Below are positions 51,067 to 63,098 of a DNA stretch of 64,000 nucleotides, in pieces; positions within the stretch are counted from its first letter, which is position 1; the number at the start of each line of letters is the position of its first letter. The translations under genes and the position numbers were made by a program. The DNA lies in contig NC_045141.1 in assembly GCF_008831285.2 (NCBI RefSeq), positions 26,091,315 through 26,155,314 on the forward strand, in the 5' to 3' direction. Under the pieces are notes generated by a model. The model ran no database searches and had not been told where the DNA came from. It saw only the letters and a program-made list of their open reading frames with translations. The DNA comes from Nymphaea colorata (lineage: Eukaryota; Streptophyta; Magnoliopsida; Nymphaeales; Nymphaeaceae).

Positions 51067-54000
51067 GGCTATTCAAATTGCAAAGGTAAATGTTCAAGTT
51101 TCTAAATTTGTTTCTAAATTAGATAATCTGTTACGAACTCAAAAAATATAAGATGCAAAAAGTTGCCTCAGTTACATAAGTGAAAATCTCAAAGTTCCTA
51201 AATTTGATAATCCATTACTGTCTCAAAAAATATAATATAATATATAAAAAGTTGTCTCAGTTATAGAAGTGAAAATATAAATGGTCAAATTTTAATATGC
51301 GCATGTGCATTCAAGTTTCTAAATTTGATCATCTGCTATGATCTCCATAACACAAGATGCAAAAAGTGATCTCTATAATGAAAGTTAAATGTTTAAACTT
51401 CATATCCTAATATCTTTAAAAAAATATATCAAAAGATGTATAAAATCTCCTAAATGAGGCATTCTATAAGTATACTGTTAATGCTTTTTACACAGGCAAT
51501 GCAACCTCACCACAATGCACGTTGACCTTTCATTTTTACAAGCCACGTTGACATGTTCATTCATTTTGAACAAATACAAGCAGAAAAGGGGATCTAAGAA
51601 CCTAAAAGGGGAGAAAGATGTTCAGATGGCACCTGTATTCTGCTGGTAGAGAGAAAATTGACTGAGAAATCCTAAACTTTGCAGTTCATCCCAATGCCAA
51701 TGATGATAACTATTTTAGGCTTAGTTCTGGGGTTTGCAACAAATATTATATGAGTTTTGACAGTCTAGTCCCTAAGTGCCGGTTCCATGGCCCAGAAATG
51801 TACAGTAGATGAGGAAAAAAACTTTTAATTTTTAATTTGATCCCTCTTAATCAAACTAGAAATTAAAAAAAGAAAGACCGTGGGGCAAATTTCCAGAAGG
51901 ATGTTTCTGAAAACTTCATCTCACCCACGAGAAACCCTGGACCAAAAAAATGCCTGTTAGGGCTGAAGAGAGAGAACCCACCATCATCACGTACTTGATA
52001 AAATAAGATTGGCATTTCAAAGATGCTTGTAAGTTCAATCGCAGGTTCGGGATGAATTCATGCTAAACTAAGAACAAGATAAATTTGGTTTGAAGATTTT
52101 TATGTCAATCCCTTAACATTCTTCATGTTAAATAAAAACAGAATTTTATGACAAAAAAAGAGGATCCAGGTTTTATGCCAGGGTCATGACCAACGAGGAT
52201 ATTGTTCCACATCTATGTGATCGGATCAGACTTCATCAGTCTGCACTTGAGTGTCAAATTCAAATCCAAGTTCAGGAATGAAACGTCGCGTGTGATTCAA
52301 AACTAACTAGCAATGGACTCAAAATTTCTCTATCAAAATGGAGCTTGAAATTAAAATCAGTATTTGTCAATCAAAGACATTGGGTCAGCATTTATTCACA
52401 TGAATTGATAATCAGCTCCATATGGATGTACATCCAATTTATTTACGTCCCTCCCTGGAATTAATTCAAGACCGGAGTGTGGGCGGGTGCACAAGAGACC
52501 AAACGCGGCCCAGAATTGATGAGCATTGAAGTGGTCAGTGATGAGCATCGCTTACATGATAAAGAATTTGAAAAGAAAAATGACATAGGTGGTTGTTGCC
52601 ATCAATTCCATCCCATCATTCCCATGCTATTAAACTAGGAAAGATATTTCCAGGAATCTTTATCTAATCTCATCACACACTCAGCAAAAATGGAATGGGC
52701 AGCAAATTTCCCATTCCATCATTCCTGGAAACATCTTTCCAGAAACTTAATTCCAGTTTAAGATTTCCAACATCTGTTTATCAGCATTTATTTACATGAA
52801 TTGATAATCAGCTCCATATGGATGTACATCCAATTTATTTACGTCCCTCCCTGGAATTAATTCAAGACTGGAGTGTGTGGGGGTGCATAGGAGATCAAAC
52901 GCGGCCCAGAATTGATGAGCATTGAAGTGGCCAGTGATGAGCATCGCTTACATGATAAAAAATTTGAAAAGAAATATGACATAGGTGGTTGTTGCCATCA
53001 ATTCCATCCCATGCTATTAAACTAGGAAAGATATTTCCAGGAATCTTTATCTAATCTCATCACACACTCAGCAAAAATGGAATGGGCAGCAAATTTCCCA
53101 TTCCATCATTCCTGGAAACATCTTTCCAGAAACTTAATTGCAGTTTAAGATTTCAAAACTATCAAACTATACCTAAATTCATGAAATTCTGTTATTGAGG
53201 CAAATCAGATTCCAATAAATAAGTATAAGAAGTCTATATATTTAGGAAAAGAATCGTGTGATCATATCAATGACCCATTCACTGGCGTTTGGAGTCAAAT
53301 AGCTGCCATAGGCATCTATCAACATGTGTTCATACAGGCATCGTCCAACAAATGATAGCCCCTAGAGACATCAGCTTGGACTTTGTAACAAATATCTATT
53401 CTACAATTCTAGCCAATTTCTAAGACCAATCCTCTAGGTATAAAAAAAAATTCTACACTTTTCTGCGGTTGCAGTTTTCCAGACACAAGTCCCTACTCAG
53501 TGATACTGAAGCATGCAAACAGCCCGGCCATCATAAGGACCTGTTATCGCTATTATCCCATTTTCAGTTCTAGAAATTGCCAACCAATTCACCACACGTC
53601 AATGCAATTAAATAAGACCTGAGAAATTTCCACTCAGCAAACGAAAGGACTTCCATCTGTTTATCTATTGTGGACCTACTGCCGATGAACTGACTGACTT
53701 TGCCTCGACGTTGAGACTGTGGTTCCATTTCCACATATTGTTTCTGTTATATAATAGATAAGGGCGAGAAAAATAGCAGCTCAGAGTATATCCATTTGGC
53801 ATCTTATTCCCATTGGGCATGTTAATCTTTGGATTTCCACCAGGGATGTTAGCTTTCTAGATAACTTACCTAAGTATAAGAAAAACACCTTATGTTTTGC
53901 CTTGGTTCATGGAGGGTATACTTTTGGCTGCCATCAGCCTTGCAACCTTAGACACTACTGTTGAAATTCTTCTATTCCTCCACCTGCAGTATTCTAAGTT

Positions 54001-54597
54001 AGATATCAAATCTCAAACTGCATTTGCGGGAAACAGGATAAAACCTCAACCATTTCACAAAAAAAGTCCGTAATCCACAAATACTATTCCGTAAGGAAGA
54101 TTCCCGAATCTGCTTGGCTTCAAACATATGAAGCTAAACAAACTAGAATATTCCCGTCTCATTGGTTTCCCCTAAAATGTATAAGGGGGGAAAGAAAGTC
54201 AGAAATCTCGGAAAGCGCAGCCTGTTGACGATTCAGCTGTAAACAATCCTGGCCTATCCATGCATCCGGACGTTAAGGCAATAAAAACACAACCACCACC
54301 AAACAATGAAATATTGGACCTACTTTCTAATGCCTCCGCACAAAACCCAACTTCTAATCCATTAGACTGTGAAGGAAAAAAATATATGGACAAACCGCCA
54401 ACAAGTCATGAAGTCCCACCCTCCATCGACAATAGGGAGAGACTTTCAGGAAAAAAAATGACGACTAATTCGTGGGAAACGGCAAAATATACAGGAAGAA
54501 ACAGAATTCCTTACCCGACATCGTCGCGGTAGAGGCGATTAATGAGGACATCGCCTCGGAGGTTCAGGAAGTAGATCGCCGACGCAGCGACCGGCAT
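43283..54597 (-). CDS. AP2M: AP-2 complex subunit mu (clathrin adaptor medium chain)
   Basis: Medium chain of the AP-2 adaptor, which selects YXX-phi cargo for clathrin-mediated endocytosis at the plasma membrane. Thirteen coding exons, in transcript order: 54597-54515, 50708-50531, 49975-49885, 49272-49178, 49097-49008, 48921-48873, 48786-48648, 48005-47889, 46440-46350, 46263-46121, 45498-45384, 43521-43477, 43363-43283. Every junction keeps phase, and the sum is 438 residues plus stop, the length I recall for Arabidopsis AP2M. The longin-like N-domain begins [20 protein letters not shown] and includes [20 protein letters not shown]. The linker SRPAKSGKT precedes the second half of the mu-homology domain. 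By analogy with mammalian mu2, D183 in [10 protein letters not shown] and W424 in [10 protein letters not shown] should form the tyrosine-motif pocket. The protein ends YEIRC. Intron 1 is unusually long (3.8 kb) and carries repeats. The frame is intact and the assignment secure. Confidence 0.97.
43522..45383 (-). other. AP2M intron 11 with repeat-derived sequence
   Basis: This 1.86-kb intron holds a two-copy tandem repeat at about 44381-44610 and GC-rich CTAGGC/GCCTAG clusters near 44008-44056 and 45136-45193 flanking AT-rich DNA. The clusters suggest an old inserted element, but no terminal repeats or target duplication were defined. Confidence 0.5.
44381..44610. repeat. Two-copy tandem repeat, unit about 113 bp, in AP2M intron 11
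   Basis: Copy 1 starts with TCCTAAATCAGGATATCTTC at 44381 and copy 2 with TCCTGAATCAAGATATCTTC at 44494. Both continue through CACCATG-TGT-GTCAAT, GTTTGTAAAGACACCAA, and GGAGGC-GGAGGCCAACT-GC blocks. The copies are clearly related but diverged. Confidence 0.8.
50984..51062. repeat. (TA)n microsatellite, about 79 bp
   Basis: TA run with one GTA interruption near 51004, immediately inside the 3' part of AP2M intron 1. The Ile/Tyr-rich open frame it generates is not a gene. Confidence 0.94.
51111..51400. repeat. Degenerate repeat array in AP2M intron 1
   Basis: Three diverged copies begin with TTTCTAAATT or TTCCTAAATTTGATAATC near 51111, 51195 and 51317. Each is followed by an AACTCAAAAAATATAAGATG-like block and AAAAAGTTG-CTCAGTTA. 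Spacings of about 84 and 121 bases show internal insertions and deletions. Confidence 0.6.
52385..53154. repeat. Tandem duplication, 396-bp unit, in AP2M intron 1
   Basis: TCAGCATTTATT-ACATGAATTGATAATCAGCTCC begins at 52385 and again at 52781. The two copies align along nearly their whole length, ending after CAGTTTAAGATTTC near 53154. Differences are a few substitutions and one 9-base deletion in copy 2, where CATCATTCCCATG becomes CATG. Each unit holds a 10-bp stem (ATGGAATGGG and CCCATTCCAT, at 52690-52699 and 52710-52719 in copy 1). High similarity indicates a fairly recent duplication. Confidence 0.93.
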
Positions 54598-57500
54598 CTG
54601 GACGCGGAACGACGACCCGATCTTGATGGATCCAAAGCCCTAATCTTCCCGCCTCCCGATCGTATCCGAACGGCGAAGACCAATTAGAATCAGGGATTGG
54701 ACAGCAAAGTCATCGAGTAGAACAGCGAAGGGAAGGACTGTCGGATTCCCGGCACCGAGATCTCACCGGAAATCGGATGTGTGGGAAAAGAAACAAATCG
54801 GGACGAGACACACGAGAAATTGAGGGGGACGAAGAAGAAAAAGAACACAGCAAGAGGGAACGCCCCGCCAAGAAAATGAATTAGCCCTCTACTTTAATTC
54901 ATTTTCTCCTCTTTCTTTCTTTTGTCTGATTTGCTTCTCGTTTTCGAGTCCTATTGCGCTGTCAATAAGGAGGGCTGCAACGCTGCTGCGGGAGCAGCTT
55001 ACTTACAGAGTCCGAACAAATCACATTCTTAAAATATTCCGCAATCCCTGCCGTCGATGCAATACGATCAACGATATCTGTTGTGATTAATGACCTGTTC
55101 ACATTCTCGTCAGTTCGTCTCGTGGTTGGTCAGGTCAGAGTTCCATACAACCTTCAACATGATTTACGGGATGAATTAAGATAATATTCGTGCTCCTATA
55201 TGCTTCTGTACCCTCTAACCATAATTAAAAAAAACAAAAAACAAAAAACAATAATAGAAAATTAAATGAATTAACTTTTCAAAAAGGAAATTATACTATT
55301 TATCCTCATATATGCTTATGTATCATTGGACCATAATTAAAGAAGAACAAAAAAATGAGAGAGAGTCCAAAGTGGGGGAGGGATATCTTGAACAGACCCA
55401 AACCCTTCTTTTTTGTATGTTCTTAGGTTTATTCAAAAGTATTAATTATTTGCAGTTCAAAAAAATAACACCCACATATTCAAATTGGCAATTGAACCCA
55501 CATATTCAAATTGGCAATTGAAGTTTCATTGATGAGTCTGTTTAACCAACTAAGCTATCTTATTATGGGCAAGAGATGTGGAAGGGTGGGGGGAAGAGGA
55601 AATTTCAACCATTTTGCCCCTGAGAACCTAACTTAATAAAAATCAATATGATTACAAGTCCTTCACCTACCAAACAGCTTGACTAACTATGCTAAGTCGT
55701 GAAGGATTTGATAGTGAGAGAGACCATGCATCCCAAACAATACATTTTTAGAAAAGATAATTTATATCGGCAGTTTATTTACTGTCCTTTTAATAAATGA
55801 CTAGTAAGATATTAGTAATTATTTGTTATGCGAGTGGCATAACAATCGGGATAAAGGTTGATAAGTGGTTGGTTTAGTGTTTTAAAATTTTTATGCTGCA
55901 AAAGAGAGATACCGATATACAAGTTAAAGCACAGTGAGGGTGAGGATGAGGATGTCACCGTAAAGCACCAATAGCAGCTCTGGATCATAAAGAGAGTGTG
56001 AGTGTGTGATTTCCTTTCACTCACCTGAAATATTAGTAATTAAAAATAAACATAGCAAAACCATATTATATCATATTGGAGGCCGTGGATTGGTCTCTTC
56101 ACTTTAACATTTTCCACTATTGATTGTTCAGTGTAAGTTGTGAATGCGTTTTTTTACATCATCGTGCATTTATCAAGGACAATGCTTTTACATGATAAAC
56201 AACACTTTGCAATACTTGAAAATCATCAATCTACTTTTTGCCTCACAAAACTAACCTTATTTCTCTATAAATCATGATCATCGTACCAATTTATACGTTT
56301 TCTTAGTGGGCAAATAAGGTGAAAACATAGTCACGGGTCTATAGAGTTTCAAAACAATAATAGTCAAACAGATTCTCGCATTTACCATAAATCAATGTAT
56401 ACTATAGTCTGCCGCGCCATATATAGCCCATTTTTATTTTGTAGAAATGCAATCGTATACAGACAAACCATATTCTATAATGTTTTCACCTAATAATGTC
56501 TTTCACCTTGACGACTTGTAAAATCATTTATGCGCATTGATTTCAAGTTTTCCTTTTTCATTGTTACTAGTAACTTAGGGGAAACCATCAATTGTAGCCT
56601 CATATCTTCAAGGTCTTTAACTTGTTTTGGAGCTTAGGCGAGCCTATAATCGACCATTCAACTTAAATGTGGAGCTTAGCAAGCATCGTTTGTGACTCAG
56701 CAACAATGGGATTCGAACATGTGATGGCTTACTCAATGCGACCAAGACTGGTCAGACGCGTTGGAACAACTCGTGCAATAAGGAATGGTAGGTTGAGATG
56801 ATGAGATAAAATGGTTGGCGGTTGGCATCATTTGGGGGATCGCACCATCATCATGGATTCATGTTCAATGATATCATTGTTGTTGATGGCTGATCGCTTC
56901 CCGCTCCCGCTTCCCGCCATTGCAAGGTCGCTTCCCGCCCCCGCTTCCTCATCTCATCGCTTCTTCTTTTCAATTTCATGTCCTATTTACTGGCAATTGA
57001 CATATCAATGCCTGCGTTTTTTACTAGGGTTAAAAAAGAACCAAGAGCCCCATTTTGTTTACTAGTCACAAATTTTCAGATCCAAAGTTTTATTAACATT
57101 ACGAAGTCGGCAAAAAGGGAAAAAATCGCAACAAAGATATAAAAACATATTATTCTTACAATGCAACAACTATCTTTTCAAAAAGTTACCATAAAAATTT
57201 CGGCACATGATACATTCAACCATTCACACGATTGAACGCCACCAAGCATTTGATTATCGTTTAAAGACAAACTTTTCGTTTTGTTTTCTTATAGATTGGA
57301 AAGTACTTTATGAAAGGTGGACTAGTAGATGACTTGCTTTGTTAAAAAGTTAATCACTCACTTATGCTGCGGATTACAGTCATATGGCACAAAGAGTAAC
57401 GCTAGCGAGAATGAAACTAAAGAAGTGTTGTTGACACAGCACCATCCCCACTAGTGGCGCTACTTCCCGAAAATTGGGTACCAAGATTAAGATCTGGATC

Positions 57501-58085
57501 AAATCTAACTCATTTAACTCTCTAGAAGTAAAACAGATTATGCAGATCTAATCTGGCTTCCAGAACTCACTGATTAGGATCCAGATTCGAATATACTCCA
57601 CACCATCTTGCACACGGTTTTGAGGGAAAGGTAATTGTCAAATCCAAAAGACCGTTTCTCCATCGGCTCCTGGTAGTCATTTTTAAAATTCTCGAGGATA
57701 TATCAAGAAAATTATTTTCAGTATCGGTTGCGTGTCGGGCAGGGTTAAAAGGCTTAATTCTTCTGTATTTTCTTGGTAAGAAACAAGGGGACGTCTCTCT
57801 CTCTTTATCTTCTCAAAGCGTCACCACGAAACTCGCTTCCTGTTTTCCCAATGCTTCATAGCCGCCGCCACCAATTGCATGGGTAGGTTCATCGATGCCC
57901 CCATGTATGGATACGTTCGCTACCATCGTCCTAATTATGATCCAACATCATCATCATGACCATCAGCGGTGTCATCGGTATATTTGAGATGTGCATCTAA
58001 GAGGGTGCATATTCAGGAGGTTCCGTTCTGGCCCTTCTTTGTCAGGAGAGGATCAAATCAACTCCCAGGAAACCGAAAGAGGAGG
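54598..58085. other. Divergent intergenic region between AP2M and the unknown two-exon gene
   Basis: The right flank of AP2M (to about 54880) is GC-richer and purine-rich, and is probably its leader and promoter. The middle is AT-rich with no supported gene. A GGATC/GATCTGG-rich patch lies at about 57485-57600, and a CT tract at about 57796-57806 precedes the next gene. A weak open frame at 56811-57065 has no recognisable domain. Confidence 0.6.
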
Positions 58086-61000
58086 ATGGGTCTGTTCAGA
58101 AAGATCGCTAGTCTCTTCGGGATCATCAGAGACGATGGCCATGATCGGGATGGTGGCGGTGGTCGTCGTCATCACGACCCTGATGGCGTCAATCCGAATG
58201 TTGGCGTGAATGCTAGGTCAAACGGAGGGTTCGGCGTCAAGGTGCCCGTAACAGTGGAGAGGGCCTATCAGGGACCCGTCATCACTCAGTGCGATCATGG
58301 AGAAGGCGGAGTTCAGGTAGCATTGCTTTGCAGGTTTCCGTTGATTAGCGGGACTTGTTTTGCTTTATTATTGTCTTTTGTGTTAATATCGCTCGCTGGA
58401 TTTAATTCTGTGGCGGAATTTTTGAAGTGTGGTTGCTTCTTCTTGAGTTTCTGCGGTTTTGGGGTTTCTATCGGAGAATTTCCGTTTGTGCTATATCATT
58501 GATGTTCGGGATTTGATGCTAGTGCACTTTTTTCTTGAAGTGAGTTTGGTTTTTCATTTATGCAAATTGTAGCTATCTGCATCAGAAACTCTGTTTATGT
58601 TTTTATTACTGTTGGAATTTAGTTCTGTAATGTTATTCCTGAAGTGGGTTCATCTTCTTATTTTGAAATTCATGCAAATTTTTGTTGTCCATGAAAGATT
58701 TGCAGCAGTCTTGGGCGTTTTTGGTGGCATTTTTGGTTTCTGTTTTCCCTAACATTTCTGTTCGGAGGTTCTTGGAGAATTTGGTGTCATGTCATACTTC
58801 CGTGCTGGAAATAAAAGTTTTCTCTTCTCCCTTGTCAGTATAGACTATAGCGTTTCGATGTTTTCTGATGAATTATTTTAATTTTTAGTACTCTTGAGCT
58901 TCCTGTTATTTTCATCTTCTCAACTGGAAGTTTGAAGCTCTGCTATTTATGGCATTTATGTTTGTTAATTGCTGCTTGTTACTTTGTCCGATTACTCCGT
59001 TTGAACAATATGGGATTTGGGAAGTATAGTCCATAAAAGTCTGGAAAGGAGTCCTGTCCAGCAGGCACCTGATGCTTTTACGGTCCAGTGTAATGGTTTT
59101 GTCACATTTCTTCCCAATTGTACTTGAAACTTGAAAGATCTCGAGGAATTTGTAAGAACGATAAAATAAGCAGCTGCGGATGTCTAAATTCTGAGAATTT
59201 GTCCACAAAGTGAGACTCTCCCTGGGTGTCTGTGGTTCTAGACTCTGGTACACAAATCATCAACTGTCACAAATCGTGATCCTCAAAAGCATTTGAACTG
59301 ATACCTTGCTTCATTTAAAAGTTCGGTTCTACAGAAACGGTAGAAATGCTTACATGCAGTTGCTTCAATTAGAACTATAAAAATCCACCAAAGATATGGA
59401 CTGAGAACTTGACCAAAGCAGGCTGTCTTTGACAAATATTTTGGACAAAATAGTGAAGAGAATGAGATATATCAACATTTCTTTTTATAACAACTAGGTT
59501 ATACATAGTTTAATTTAAGATTGCCTAGATTAATTTATATTGAAAATTGAAGTCATACTTGAGTTTCACTATGACCAGCTAATTTCCAGCAGCACTTTTG
59601 GGTACGAGACTACGAGTGCCTGTCCTATCTCCAGTAATGTAGAAGAAAATACTTGTTACTCCGTAACATTGTTCCTTGTGTCATATTCTACACAGTGATC
59701 TTCTCTACCACTCTTCAAAATGCCTTTTTAATATTTTATAAGGTTCCTAGTTTCTTCCTTTAACAGTAACATCTGTTTCCCTTTTTTTTGTCCTCTGTAT
59801 GTTTGAGAAAGTAATAGATTCATACACATGCACACACACAAATAAAAAATGCCATCCACCGAAACAAAAAAGGCCCTTCATACAAGCATTTGGCTGATCT
59901 ACTTTTTTTGCATGACATTCTTTATCATTCTGGTTTGTCATTCAATACGTTTTCCTCCCTGAGGCCTCAAGTGAGTTGTTTTCAAGAATAGTGCACTGCT
60001 AATTAAACCAAGTTTTGTTAAACTTGGACGGTTAGTTGAACTTTTTCTAATACCGTCATGTTTAATGCTTCATTTTCTGACAATTGTTTAATATTGGTTT
60101 AAAAAAATATTGACTCTATTGGTACGTTATATAGATTATAGAAGAGTTTAGTGATTAATGAAGGGATTTTGATGTGCATGATCCATTAATGTGCCATTCT
60201 TATTCTTATGTTTGTTATCCGGTGTTTGATTATGCGAGGCAGCAGGATGTTATTAATTTATTACCTAGTGAAATTATAATAAATTTATAGTCATTCTTAG
60301 GTGTCAGAGGTGCATTCTTTTCTGTGGTTTTTAGGTTTAGAGATCTTTAGATTCCAATCATTGACATTAATCGATACATGTAAAGGTAGTATGCGAGACA
60401 ACATTGATCATTAAACAAGCAACAAATGCCATAATTTATTATGCTTAGAACTGGAATTCTAGTCTTTGAACTTCAGAGCAGGACAAATTAGGACAAGCTT
60501 AAGTCTGGATAACCTCTCGGCTGATCAAGGTCCTGCATTGTCCAGGTGGATTTCATATTTGGTGTGAATATTTGGATTGGCTGTTTTAGATTATATACAG
60601 GATATTCAGCCGATTCCTTAAATACCTGAAGCTATGCATAGGAAAGCTAATGGGAATCTCTCTACCAACTATGAATGCACATGCTTCATAGGTAAAGATC
60701 CTACAAGTGGTGAAAGTTCTTTCAGAACTAGTGTCTCGCTGTTGCTGAGAAGCGCAATAGGGACCACCTTTTATTCTTACATTTACAGCTTGTGATGCTT
60801 TTTGGCAACAGGTTCATCATTTGGTAGAGCTTATGGAATCTTGGGCAATTGTTCCTGTCTGCCAGGATGCACAAGTAATTGGTGCCATTGTCTTTTCTCA
60901 TGAATGAATCTGTACTTCAATTGACAAGAGTGAAGTTGAGACTACTATTAATGATCTGAAATGTAGGTTCAAGTAGATTGCTGTCAGTATAATCTGACAA

Positions 61001-62898
61001 CATGGCTCTGTCACTCAACATAGGAAAAATTTAGCATCTAATGGCTGTGAAATGTAGTTCAATCACTAAAAATGTTCATTTCTCATTTGAAACTATGGGA
61101 ACATTATGCTTCTTAACAGTGACACCTTGAGTGCAAGGACGGAACTTTTTTTATTAGGGTGTGTAGTTTGTAGAACCCAATCATTGAGGTAATGATCTTA
61201 TAGTTCACAAGGGGAATGGTGCAACTAATTGGGCTGTAGTTAGTAGGCTGTCTTTGGATCCATGACATCACTGCAAGTTGAAGTGCGCAGCCTTGAGGCA
61301 CTGAAAGCAAGACCTATAAGTAGACGAGAGGTTGAGTGATAGCTTTTCCTTTTTTCTGTGTGGTTTTCTTCTTGGTGGTAGGACAATTTCTACATAGAAC
61401 AGGCATCAAAATGGAGTATTTCTTGTTACAATTATCTTGGAGCTCACGTTGCACCAAATTGGTATATGCGAATTGCAGCTATTTGGTTTACTGCAAGAAA
61501 GATGAGTGAACTAAAAATAGAAGCGTGTGTTCAATGACAGACTTTTTGTAGTAACAGAGCAGGTGCCACTTTTTCATCTGTTTTCTGTAGGAACTGTTTG
61601 CAGGCTTCCATGTTCTTGCTTATCTCAAAAACAGAGCAGCATATAAGAGTTTTTGAACCGCCACAAGTTACCCCGAAGGCTAGTCTTTACAGGCCACGTT
61701 GTATTGTTGGTTGTCCTCCTGAAAATACATTTGGTTCGGTCTCTTGGTGTTGGATCTATGCTTTTATGGTGCAGGATATTGTTTGTCATATTAAAAAGTT
61801 CTGATCATGTCATGGCTTGGTGGAGTCGTGGACACTCTTGTCGAAGTCGTGGACAGACTCTTGTCGAAGTCGTGGACGGACTCTCTTCAAGTTAGCGTCA
61901 GTAGATACTAGATAAAGACGCACTTGATACTAGATAGAGACTCACCACCCACGTTGAGACCGGTGAGTCTTACACTGATATGGTGATCTCACTCGGTCCA
62001 TTGCTGTAGTAATTTGGTGCCTCTCTGGGGACAATGTTGGACTTACGAGGCAGGCACGCAGGTGCATTCAACAGCAACGACGAAGATGCAAAGCAAAATT
62101 TTCAGGCTCGGTTAGTCTTGTGACTTCAGATCAACGGATTTTAATTCAGGAAAATGAAAGCTCTCGCTGTCAGACATTTGTGCCTTTTGGGATTGCAGCA
62201 TAACTATGTATGGTTAAGTTCAAAACGGTGAGGAATCTGGATCTCGACGTGACGAGACGTCTACCAGGAACATTTCCAGCCTGATCACAGAATGGAAATA
62301 TGCGAGAAATCCTAGCTCTCTTCTGCAGCTTCAAAGCTTTAACTAACAGAAACTTTGTTTCTATTTCTTGGTATTGGAAAATTTATGATTGGTTTGTCCT
62401 TTTTCTGGTATTTGAGAATGCATGTGATTCCTCTGTTTTTTTCCTCTGTGGGTGTTTTAAGTGACTTGTCAGTCCTTTTCCCTGGTATTCGAGAATGTAT
62501 TTGGTTTGTCCCCGCCTCAACAATGTTGTCCCTAGCAACTAGCAACTCTCTTTGTTGTGACCAGAATCATGGTTATGTTCATTTGTGAACTTGTTTTTCA
62601 GTTTTCAATGCTACCGGACGAACTACTAACACAAGGCAACATGCAGGGCTTTAGATGGTATGCTAAGCGGCTACGGATTGACGAAGATGGAGACGTAGCA
62701 GAGGAGTTCTTGGAGGAAGTCTTGCCCGAAAGTTCATCTCAGGCAGCCATGGACAGCACGCCTTCAAAATCACAATCACAATCCAGGTTCATTGTCCGGC
62801 GCTCAAGCCGGCCAGCCAGAGTAAAGAGACAGGCAATTGTTCAAGATGGAAACATACTTCAATGTGTAGACTTTAACGGGACATTGATATGGGTGTAA
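58086..62898 (+). CDS. Small plant-conserved protein of unknown function, two exons
   Basis: Exon 1 is 58086-58316 and exon 2 is 62647-62898, separated by a 4.33-kb intron with GT-AG ends (phase 0). The product is 160 residues. The N-terminus, MGLFRKIASLFGIIRDD, is a basic amphipathic segment. A Gly/His/Asp-rich low-complexity stretch follows, then FGVKVPVTVERAYQGPVITQ, GEGGVQ, and across the splice GFRWYAKRLRIDEDGDVAEE followed by FLEEVLPE. A Ser/Gln-rich stretch leads to a basic tail, RFIVRRSSRPARVKRQAIVQ, and the end FNGTLIWV. I recognise the GGVQG-x-x-WY-x-KRLRIDEDGDVA-EF block as shared by small uncharacterised proteins in other angiosperms, but no function is known to me. The frame is open upstream to an ATG at 57969; 58086 is preferred because MGLF begins the recognisable sequence. 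No membrane segment or catalytic motif is visible. Confidence 0.83.
58317..62646 (+). other. 4.33-kb intron of the unknown gene
   Basis: T-rich intron without a recognised nested gene. It holds a three-copy short tandem repeat at about 61825-61890. No alternative exon was found that continues the protein. Confidence 0.75.
61825..61890. repeat. Short tandem repeat, unit about 23 bp, three copies
   Basis: Three near-identical units of the form GTCGTGGACAGACTCTTGTC plus GAA lie head to tail inside the 4.3-kb intron. The first lacks two bases and the third has a substituted end. Confidence 0.8.
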
Positions 62899-63098
62899 AA
62901 CACTTATTTGTTTTTTTAGTGACATTTCCATTATCGTACTCATGACGAACGTAGTAGAACCAAAGAAGAAGATTGATCATTTTGGTTCGCAAACACAAGA
63001 CCTTCACAAACAAAAACGATTATCCACACTACATCCTAATCAAAGGAAGACACCTAGACAAGTAACAACAAAGAGACGGTAGAACAAGAGAAAAATGA

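Larger units (their letters stand above)
50709..54514 (-). other. AP2M intron 1 (3.8 kb)
   Basis: Long first intron after residue 28 of AP2M, ending GT (54514) and AG (50709). It contains a TA microsatellite, a degenerate repeat array, and a 396-bp tandem duplication, listed separately. No nested gene is supported. Confidence 0.85.

Noticed and set aside
57485-57600. GATCTGGATC-rich patch, similar in style to sequence near 13.13-13.35 kb
   Set aside because: Similarity is only in short GGATC words; no alignable unit.
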